Shown in pieces: positions 55,223-64,000 of a stretch of 64,000 nucleotides of DNA (position 1 is its first letter; each line of letters starts with the position of its first letter). The notes under the pieces were generated by a model. That model saw nothing but the letters and a program-made list of their open reading frames with translations. It made no database searches and had not been told where the DNA came from. A program made the position numbers and the translations under genes. The stretch is from Apodospora peruviana. Lineage: Eukaryota > Ascomycota > Sordariomycetes > Sordariales > Lasiosphaeriaceae. The stretch spans positions 7,626,001 through 7,690,000 of the forward strand of contig JAUEDM010000001.1 in assembly GCA_033439685.1 (NCBI GenBank). Reading direction: 5' to 3'.

Positions 55223-57271
55223 TTATGTTGGTGATTTGCTTTGGGATGACCTATCTCCGGCGTCGCACCTTTCGTCGGTAGTGTCCTCCTTGTTAATGGT
55301 GGCAAAGCCGGGCTTGGGAGCCCACATGTTCGTATCAAACATCTGTGATACCCAGTAATACTCGTGCTCCCAGTTCTTCTGCTCCAAGAGGATCTTCATT
55401 TCAGTCCCTTCAGAGTGCAATATCAGCATAACGCAAATAGGGCAAAGGAGGGTTGAGAAGCGACTTACACCTCTTCTCCATAAACTTGTAGGATTTGACA
55501 ACAAAGTCGAACTCTTCAGGGGTAAGCTCTGAGAGTGGACTGTCAAGTTGATCCGTGATTGTGAGCGGGTTGGCTTGTCGGCGGTAGTAATGCCAGTGCA
55601 CAAGGATTATATTGGCACCCATCTGGAGCTCTTCCACAAAGTGCGGTAAAGAGTATCTTGACTGTGGAAATTCCATCAACATCTGGGCCGGATTCAAAGA
55701 AAGTAAACGGAAGCATACCTCGGCAGAGTTGGCAATCGCGTCCTCGGCCCGATCCTTGGACGATACGGACACCTCGTGGAGGAGGATGAAGACGGCCACA
55801 TAGACAGTAAACCAGTCCTGAATATTGTTGCGCCCTAGCATGTCTTCAAGCTGGTGAAGCACATCAACTCGAAGTGGAGTGAGGATCTCAAGGATGTTGA
55901 CGTTGTCGAATTGCGCCACGACCAGTCGCGGAGTTCGCACTCTTTTAGACAGCGGGTGCTGTTCCACCTCAGAACCAGGATCTATTTCCAGAATCTCCTT
56001 ACCACATATCCAAGATGAACCAACCATGTGCCCTGCATCGTGGTATATCAGCGTAGCTGCTCGGGACGACAAGCGAAAGGTAGTAATGGGATCTGGGAGG
56101 GAGAGCGGACTACGTACGATTAGCAAACCAGAGCTTAAACAAGTTGTGCAAAAATATCGCCCTGGGCGAATTCACGGTGACCTGGAAACTTTGAAGCCGA
56201 TAATAGTGCTGGATAGCTGCTTTATATGTCTCCTGAATCAAGGGGTCGGAATTTTGTAGGGCAAGGCCTAAAGTCGTCGGCTGAAGACAATTTCTCGTCA
56301 CGTATTCGCGGAACCAGCAGGCAGTACTTCGCATGTCGGCCAGCGCATATGGCGGCATGTCCTTATCCACAGAGCCCTCGAGCCATGTTCTGACCAGAAC
56401 TTTACCATCCTGCGGCGTGAATTTGCACACTTTGAGCGCAACCGGTTCCTCGCAAATACCAAGGGTGATATCGATGGTCTTAATCTCCTTGCTGGCCCAT
56501 TCTTGCGTGTCCAGGCCCGTCATCGAAGGCTCTTCTCGTCTCCTGATCGCGTTTAGGCTGCCGCCGCGGACATATGGACGGTAAAGGACGATTTCAGTAC
56601 ACTTATATCGAACGCATGGAAGCCGATGTATGACTTTTTTGCTGAGCGTAGGCCATACTCCTTTGCAGGGAACACACCATCCCTCAGGGTCGTTCTCGTC
56701 GGATACACACTGCTCCTTCCATCAGCCATCGAGATGCATGGTACACGACGTCTCTACCGCTTACTCTGATTCGTTGGCATCGACAGCGGACGCATGCCTT
56801 CATTCTGCGGACTCTGGCAGTCTCGGCCCGTTGTGCTTCCGGGAAGGCACCTCGTCTTTTTGGCGGATTCTGAGGCAGCGTCATAAAGGAGCCGGCACCT
56901 GCTGGTATGTTTATTTTCTTATGATGTCGCCTGTGTGAGGCTTTGGTGGGCGTCGGGGGCGTCGGGGGCGTTGTCTGGTAAAATATTGGCTGGTAAAGCA
57001 CTGGCTGGTGAAGCATCGGCGCAAGGAGGATATGTTCCCTGTTGTCATTTGGGGGAGGTCTCTCAACCAGGGGAGTTCTCTCAGCGTGAGGAGGTTTCTC
57101 GGCATGGGCAGGTCTTTCAATATGGGTAGGGCTCTCGATCTGGCGAGGTTTCTCAACATCCTTGTTCAGAACATGCCGGAGAGACATAATAGCGTCCATG
57201 TCGGCCCCGGACGAGGGCGGCGAACGGCGGTTGTTGGCGACATCGCTATTAAGTATGATGTCGAACGACAT
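55223..57271 (-). CDS. Zn(II)2Cys6-type transcription factor, accessory
   Basis: Minus-strand exons 57271-56765, 56709-56118, 56056-55469 and 55407-55223 encode about 623 residues. The zinc cluster is assembled across intron 1: cysteines 160, 163, 170, 181, 184 and 201 (CX2CX6CX10CX2CX16C), in ACVRCRCQRIR joined to CVSDENDPEGWC, ending RLPCVRYK. The last loop is longer than usual. A related subfamily of fungal proteins shares the RLPC(L/V)R ending. The N-terminal 150 residues contain Glu-Arg/Lys-Pro repeats (IERPAHAEKPPHAER) and Pro/Thr runs. The C-terminal part is alpha-helical regulatory sequence without a clear fungal_trans motif. Intron 2 (56057-56117) is chosen over a 25-nt alternative as too short. 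The target pathway is unknown; no biosynthetic genes adjoin. Confidence 0.72.
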
Positions 57272-58986
57272 GGTTACCGCCGATTTCCTGTTCACAATGG
57301 TCTTTGACCCTGGCAGTAATCTCTTGGAAAGCTGGAACACCGTGACAGCCAGTGATCTTTATCGACGGACATGAGCATGGCGGCGACGGAGTTCGGCTCA
57401 GCTCAAAGAGACTCCGAGTTAAGCAAGGGACGGTGTTTCGTCCGTAGTCGGTTACCTGAGTAAAGTCGGTCGCCCACCAGAGCGCCAGCTGAGCTGAGAG
57501 GGCTAGGTAGCTATCTCGTGCGGGCGTAAGTATGGCCGGAGGATAGGCAAGACAAGACAAAGCCAAAGGGCAAGACATGTATCCATACTAAGGCCATACT
57601 GTGCGGTATGTCCTCCTTGCTTTGATACCCGGGAACTGCATCCGGGCAGGCCTGCGTTATGATGGCTTGTCCGTCGTGTGCCACGGATTGACAGTGACTG
57701 GCCCGGATTCGATGCAACAATTCCCGCATACCGTCAAAATCCATCACTGGTGGCGGGGGGGTGGTGTGCCTCGGCGGGCTCTCGGGGGCAGCAGTGGCAG
57801 TGGCAGCCTACTTCAAACCTGAACCGTCTCCTATCACAAGTGGGGCATGCACTCAGGAAAAGAGTTGCAAAATGATGCGATTTTATGTGGTATCGAGACG
57901 GCCGTATGCTGTTTTCTCTCCCCAGGTGGTTCTACCTTGAACTTGCAGTGTTCTGGACCTTGGACGATCGGAGGGGGGCCCGGTGGTGTTTGTGATTGGG
58001 GGGCGCTCTCCCCCACCGTGAACCACCCGGAACGCTCCCCAAGCAGCGAAAACCTCGCTCTCCTCCCTCGCCAATGCGGTGCACGCCAGAGACAGACACG
58101 GGACATCCAGACCAGTAAACCGAGGCGGATGACTGGCCGAAGTTGTCGACAGTCTAAGAACGACGCCCAAGACTGGAAGATCCCGTCATCGAGACGTCAC
58201 CCTTCACCATCCAGTCACGCCTGTCCACACCCTCCATAATAAACCACCCGGTCAGTCATCCACCCATCACGAATAACATCCCGCCCGTCCTCCCGCTTGT
58301 CCATGCGTCCACCACCTCCGAGGGAACTCCCGGCAGTCGTTGGCTGACTTTTGGGCCGGGCTGGCGATTGATTAAGCACGCACCCACACTTTGGCAGTTG
58401 ATGTGCATGGCGGCATGCGACATCCGGCTGATGGACCGAATGACAGTCACCGGTTGGCTTAATCCAGTCGTCTCTCTGGGCACCTCGGCTCTCCCCCCTA
58501 CTACCACTACCGCCGCGCTTTGAACCTTTTCCAACCTTTCTCACCGGTCTCGCATGTGCAGTAATACCTACTGAACAACACGTCTCGGCCTGGGCAGGCA
58601 GCCGGGAGCTTTTCCCATTCTCTATGATACCTCCTGTTTTAATAGCCCAATCATCTCGATCTGTCGACCAAGTTGATCAGTCCACCCGAGACCACACGTA
58701 TCCTTGTTTTTTTCGTATTTACATTGGTAGGTAGTCGTACGTCTATGGATTTCATGATGGCCGTCTACACCTCTCAGGTGGACGTGGCTGAGCGTAGAAT
58801 GGTCTTTTTCCGAGCCCTGTAAACCAGTCCCTCAAAACCCTTCCCCCCTTAACGCCAACATGCGCATGAGTAGTGTCTATCTATCCTCGGGGTATACATC
58901 TAGAACCCTCACACTCGCCTCTCAGCCCTGCTGTCTAGGAAGTAATTATACAATCAAGTATTATAGCAAGCTTAGTTATATGGTCC
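57272..58986. other. 1.7-kb gene-free region
   Basis: Promoter side of the accessory regulator and 3' side of the MCP2-like gene. Only short frames without domains are present. Confidence 0.5.
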
Positions 58987-61178
58987 TCAGCCCTCAAACA
59001 GGTCATGCTGCAGCTCCACACCAAACTCTTTAGCAACGTCCCTCATCCTCGCCTCCACCTCATCCTCCATCCCGCCTCCGCGGCCCAGCCACTGCCTGAG
59101 CTTGAAAAAGTAAAATGCCACGTCTGTCAGCGTCAGGACCGCCTTGAACAGAACATGGCGCCACATGTTGCCCAACCGATCACGCCACGGCAGGTTCCTG
59201 TCCTCGAACAGGCTGCGGCTCGCCCACTCACCCATCATCTTGACCCTGTTGACCGGCGAGCCCATGTACTGGTTGTTGCCCTGCACGATGCGCATGTTGC
59301 GCCCGATAAAGATTAGCTCCTTCGGCCACTTGTCCTCGTCCGCCAGCACGTCGCGGATCCCCTGCTTCATCCGCTTCTGCATCTCGTAGCTCCGCTCGCT
59401 CGCCGTCATGCCCTCCATCTCGCGCAGGAGCTTCTTGTGGAAGTTGTGCTCGCCTCCGCCCTCGTACGGCCGCATCAGGGTAGCCGAAGCAAACAGATCG
59501 GCCGCCTTGATACCCCATTCGGCCGTTACCTCGGAAATCTTCTTGTTGTCAAGCGTCATGAGCGCCTTCCAAAACACGCCGTACTCGTGGCGGAACTTGT
59601 CGCTCATGTAGACGTACAGCCCATGGTCGATCAGGACCAGCTCGGGTTTTCCGTTTGGCAACCGCCTGATAAAAATGTTACCTGGGTGCGGATCACAGTG
59701 CACAACACCCCATTTGAATATTTGTGCGCTGAACAGGTCGACCATGGTGGTCATGACTTCTTTCGTGGAGAGCCCGAGACCGCCCTTGCCGCGTCGGCCC
59801 TTCCACTCGGTCCGTTCCGGCTTCAGGTTCTGGCTATTCAGGTTCTCACGCAGCTCGCGGCGTATGGCCGCCATATCCGGTGGGTCTAGCTGCTCGCCAT
59901 GGACTCCTGCTGAGCCCTTGCCGTGTCCGCCTCGCCAGGGGCTGGTCATGGCCTCCTTATCCCATAGCCTGATGCCTTCAATCCACTCCGTTGTGAGCAC
60001 ACGCTTCGAGCTTAGTTCATGATAGACTGGAGGCACGTAGACGCGTCCCCGGAGACTCGGCTCAGAGTTGACGAGCTCACGCATCAACTCCGAGTTCTTG
60101 GCCTCGTTCTCAAAGTCCGTCTCCAGCATCAGGCGCTCAGTTATGAACGGGACCAAGCTGTACAATGGTAGGTCGAACCATAGTGTATACACTTTAGTAA
60201 CAACCCTATGGTAAACAAAGTTGGTCAGCATATATCCTAAAAAGAGATATTGTACTTCCAAAAAAAAAAAAGACAAAAAGCTCACTTAAAAGCCCATAAA
60301 TCCCATCCAATCTGCTTCGCAATCTCAGGCTTCTGGATCTTTATAGCAACCTCCCTCCCATCCGGCAACCTCGCCCAGTGCACCTGTGCAACCGACGCGC
60401 TCGCCCTCGCCGTCCGCTCCATGACACCTCTTCCTTCGGTCCCGGCGAAACTGACCCCGAACACCTCCTCCACGCTCCTTCCACCAAAGTCGTCGCGTAT
60501 CACCCTCTCCACGTCCGCCCACTCGTCCTGCGGCGCATCGTCAAACATCCTCGCAAACATGCGCTGGAACTCGGGTGGCAGCACCGCGCTCTGCATGGCG
60601 ATCGCTTGGCCAATCTTGAGATACAGGCCGCCATTGCGCCTCAGCAAATTGAACAGCCGTTCCGCGTTCCTTCGGTGTAGCTCGGGTATCCCTTCCCCTT
60701 CCACTCCGTCTTTGTGGGTGCCGCCACCACTGTCGCCGTGGTGGCTCGACGTCGTGCCGACGGTGAGCGGAAGCACCGGTTCCGGCCGAAAATTGAGCTT
60801 GTAATCGATCGCTACGAGCAGGCCTGTCCCAAACGTGCGGAGGGAGCGCGCAATGCCGGATGCGTAGAGGTGATCATCGACGACGTAAAGGGTCCCCGAG
60901 ACGGCGGAGAGTACGAATAGGCGCCGGAGAAATTTCCTGGTGCGATGGAAGCTGCGCGCTACTCGTGGTGCGCCGAGGGAAGATGGCGACGGAGGACGGA
61001 GAGGCTCGAAGGGTCCAGAGCTGCCGCCGCTGCCGCCTCGGCCGGGATAATGTTTCGGTGTGGTTGAGGTTAGAAATCGGTGGGTCTGTGCCAATCTCGT
61101 CGTGCTGGTCGGAAGACGATGCGGTGCTGGGAATTGGTGCAGGCAACGGGACCGTATTGTGGCTGTTTGAGATAGCAT
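58987..61178 (-). CDS. MCP2: ABC1/ADCK1-family mitochondrial atypical kinase (MCP2-like)
   Basis: ABC1-family protein of about 703 residues from minus-strand exons 61178-60286 and 60205-58987. The first ATG is at 61178; the frame extends to a GTG upstream. The N-terminus (MLSQTATIRSRCLHQFPAPH, Arg/Ser-rich) is a mitochondrial presequence, and a hydrophobic segment, LFVLSAVSGTLYVV, follows near residue 92. The family-specific KXGQ motif is in LYLKIGQAIAMQSAVLPPEF. Next come ASVAQVH and VAIKIQKP with the ATP-site Lys, the catalytic HCDPHPGNIF and the DHG metal-binding site in LIDHGLYVYM. Sequence around KXGQ is closer to ADCK1/Mcp2, linked to mitochondrial lipid homeostasis, than to Coq8. A Gly/Lys-rich insertion (WRGGHGKGSAGVHG) lies in the catalytic half. 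It could also be another ABC1 paralogue. Confidence 0.85.
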
Positions 61179-64000
61179 CACGCCGGCCGAGCGCACGTGG
61201 AGGATATCGGGACCCTCTACGTCACGCTTCCACTCTTTGCCCTGGCCTTTTTGCTTTCGACACAGAGAACCGCGATTGACAAAGAATCAGATTGGGCGAT
61301 AATTCGAGAGTCTGAAGAGAGGGAAATAGGGGAAATATTGGAAAGACGATACCGGACGCTTCGGCGAAATATTGTCAATGACGGTTGCGCCGCCGTCTGG
61401 CGTCCTTAGCGGCTGACCGAGACCCGCCTTTTGCCGCAATGGTGATTTTTCCAATTTTGACGGCCGGGCGGTGCTGAAATTGTCCCGATCGGCTCGGTGT
61501 TTGGGAGCCCCGCACGGATCGAACCAGGCATGGGGACCCGGAGATAGCGATTGTGTGAGCCAACAACCTACTTCCTACCATTTTGATCGGCTGAAATATG
61601 GAATGCAGTGCCCCATAACGATAAAAGAGGGTTCTACATATACAGCGAAACGGAAGCCACTTAATGTTGTTCAAGTGCAGCTCAATCGAAGCGATGTGAC
61701 TTGAACGAACACTGAGGCCTTCGAAGTTCGGGGCATAAGGTCTAGAATAAGACTTGCTATTCGATCCTGCCGAAGACGTGGAAATTGATGTCTCTCCAAC
61801 TCAGGGATTACCTGATCCCTACCAGGGCAATATCTCATTCTTTTGGGTTCTTGCAGGTACCAGATGTTGATTATTTACCGTGGAATGGTGTAGAACCTTG
61901 CCTGTTTGGGGAGAGCTGCCCAGCATGCATCGCCTGGAAGTAACGGGATCCGAAGGGGCGACACCTGCCCGTGGAACCGTCGCACTTCTTGGAACGAGAT
62001 GAAGCTAAGATAAGGCTGTACCTCTGATCTACAAGCATTTCCAGTGGATCAGCAAGTATTCCATTAGCGTCATTTCGCGGCCCGGCCCCTGTCCTCGGAC
62101 TTCATGCAATTGATGAGATGGCAAAGATTCCGGGATATCAGACAAAGAACCCGATCATCACCGGGGTTTCTTTCCTATAGGTACTACATAATCATCTTGG
62201 TAAGGTGGTTGACACATTGGATGATTCGGTCTTGGGTTCGCACCATATTTGGAGTTTAAAACTGTCAGTTTGACCTTAACACAAAGAATACGGTATCTTC
62301 ACGATGACTGCAAGTGATCCCGTCGGCACACCGCCTTGTCAATCTGATCAAATCATGGCTTCAGGCCAGTACTTGCTACCGGTAAACAAAAAGCAAGGCC
62401 TGGCGCTCAAGACTGACCCCCATCTATGACAACCAGGCCGCATGGTACCGCATATTAGTGGCCATTTCCTTCTTGCCTTGCGAAGAGTCTGGACGATGGA
62501 GAAAGGATGGGAATCAAGGAAATCGCGGGGACGCGAAGCGATACCGGTTAATATGGCGACTTCGCGGATGCGGCGCGTACCCGTCTAGGGGATACCGCCT
62601 AGCACCATCATGTGTCTGGATCGTGGTGTTAATCGAGCCGATGGGGGCGCCCCATAAAGGCGCAAATGGCAAGACAAGACCGGCGGGGTTGGCAAAGCTT
62701 GTTCACTTCGTTCAAGCTTCTCTGTTCCCGAAGGAGCACAAGACTCCCCCCGGGCCTACAGGCCGACTGGATTAGACCGGTCTGAGCCATTAAAGCTTGC
62801 GTCAGCAAAGACAAGTTCTCGTCCAATAATTGCGAGTTTTACATCCATCGATGATGCGCTCTGCCACTCTCCAACATGGTGTTCATGATCGGATGGTGAT
62901 GATGTGATGTAGGTCACTACCTACCTACATGCGACCCAACCTGTTTTCTTCCTCATACACAACGAAAACCTTGGAATCAGGTCTCTATAATCGACGGTAA
63001 ACCCCGAGATCGCCTAACCTCATGCCCGTGTAACTGGGAACACCAAGTGAAAAGTGCTTAGCTGCAGTGAGTGGTCGATATAACACGTCGTACCCTATTT
63101 CTTTCTGTGAATACCTACCTAGGTACTACTCCGTAAATTATTACTCACTGACGGGAGGCCAACCCGAACGAGCGAAATGGGTCGAGGATTGCATCGCATC
63201 GATTCTGCATGAGGCCAGGCTCGATCGAGACACAAGTCAGGGAAAACTCCAATTACCCGTGCAAACAGTCTTCTTTTCCCCTCCCGACCTGCTGGATCAA
63301 GAAAGCACGGCCGAGATGCCTTATGGCCAGTGCAGGCGACAATTGGCTCGCTACCTGAAAGGAGCAGCCGTTATCTTTGTGCCTCACTCGCCAGCCAGAC
63401 TGACGGGTTCGGAGTGAAGCGAAGGTGCCAGACTGGACTGCCAGGGTGACGCTGTCGATAACCGTCCAAAGAGCAACTCCGTGAGCTTTATTGAATTGCG
63501 AGAGGCGACGGGAGTGACGGCAGTGCGGGGCGGCGGCAGGACTCGAGGCGGCCTGCGGCTTCCGACCATCTCGGCGTTATTAGGCTGGTTTTCCCATGAG
63601 GTAATCCGTAAAGGAGTCTTATTCGGCTGTGAGATGTTTGTCTTGTTCGCTTTGGCCTTTCTGGCCATCCACGGCCATGTCGTCATGAGATAGACAAAAT
63701 AATAACCAGAGGCGTTGCAGCATGAACAGACGGAAGAGGGTCAAGGTAAACGCTTGAGGGAGCACCTCCTGCTTTTTGCTGTTTCTGTGCCAGATAAAGC
63801 ATGGATGGACGACCCTAAATATGGAGCTCTGTGTAATTACTGTCATGTGCAGGTTTCGCATGTACGGAATAAGTCTACTCTCTGATACCACCTCACGCTG
63901 TTGGTACATCGGTGAAAGCATATGTACGTTCCAGTGCTGTTAGATTTCCTTTGCAAATATCGATGGAGAAATCACTTGAGGTTTTGAGCTAGAAATTGCT
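61179..64000. other. 2.8-kb region with no supported gene
   Basis: Short frames occur on both strands (for example 63067-63417, plus strand, and 63384-63686, minus strand) but overlap and lack domains. Two inverted GTAGGT/ACCTAC motifs lie at 62909-62929 and 63112-63125, and TACTCCGTA is at 63127-63135. A promoter for a gene beyond the window may lie at the right end. Confidence 0.45.

Noticed and set aside
56093..56117. Alternative 25-nt intron in the accessory regulator
   Set aside because: Too short to be spliced; the 61-nt alternative ending at 56057 keeps the frame and has proper ends.
63067..63417. 116-residue plus-strand frame near the right edge
   Set aside because: No domain, overlapped by other frames on both strands, with no splice-supported extension.
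1..64000. CRISPR array, secondary-metabolite cluster or dedicated defence system
   Set aside because: No regularly spaced repeats, no polyketide or peptide synthetase, terpene or P450 cluster, and no NLR or HET-domain gene could be recognised.

Overview
The window is nuclear DNA from a filamentous ascomycete, most probably a Sordariomycete. Nearly every gene is interrupted by short (about 50-110 bp) GT-AG introns. The gene set fits this too: a group 5 (AspE-type) septin, an eEF1A gene with its typical long second intron, two Zn(II)2Cys6 regulators, a fungal MICOS subunit and a mitochondrial SLS1 protein. I cannot name the species from sequence alone. I reconstructed 19 protein genes (one cut by the left edge) and one intron-containing tRNA-Pro(UGG). 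They are separated by long intergenic stretches of 0.3-5 kb.

Layout. 1-1.7 kb: convergent TYW3 (3' part) and MIC19. 5.3-7.2 kb: ferric-reductase-like flavocytochrome. 9.6-11.8 kb: LEU4. 13.9-16.9 kb: importin beta (KAP95). 19.4-22.4 kb: Zn2Cys6 regulator in ten exons. 23.0-23.7 kb: ISD11. 24.5-27.1 kb: acidic, Ala-rich protein of unknown function. 28.6-29.5 kb: MET16 (minus). 30.6-30.7 kb: tRNA-Pro. 31.7-33.2 kb: phosphoserine phosphatase. 35.3-37.2 kb: TEF1. 37.7-42.1 kb: divergent SLS1 and NSE3. 42.7-45.1 kb: divergent SF3b5 homologue and a Cys-rich zinc-finger protein. 45.9-47.1 kb: Ser/Gln-rich secreted-type protein. 48.2-49.9 kb: AspE septin. 55.2-57.3 kb: second Zn-cluster regulator. 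59.0-61.2 kb: MCP2/ADCK1-like ABC1 protein. The last 2.8 kb hold no gene I can support.

The 52.0-54.6 kb interval is a small repeat island. It has AT-rich DNA resembling RIP-damaged sequence, a 380-bp solo LTR with a 5-bp target-site duplication, and the 3' end of a Tad1-like LINE. The gene just beyond it (second Zn-cluster regulator) is the most accessory-looking gene here.

Most genes are housekeeping and unlinked in function. Loose themes are amino-acid biosynthesis (LEU4, MET16, SER2), mitochondrial biogenesis (MIC19, ISD11, SLS1, MCP2) and translation or tRNA (TYW3, TEF1, tRNA-Pro). The most notable gene-structure pattern is introns placed immediately after the start codon: SF3b5 has a first coding exon of only ATG, TEF1 of 5 nt, LEU4 of 8 nt and the acidic protein of 15 nt. 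In TEF1 and LEU4 the 5' splice donor itself supplies an in-frame TAA. I did not find a convincing new multi-gene system, CRISPR array or biosynthetic cluster.
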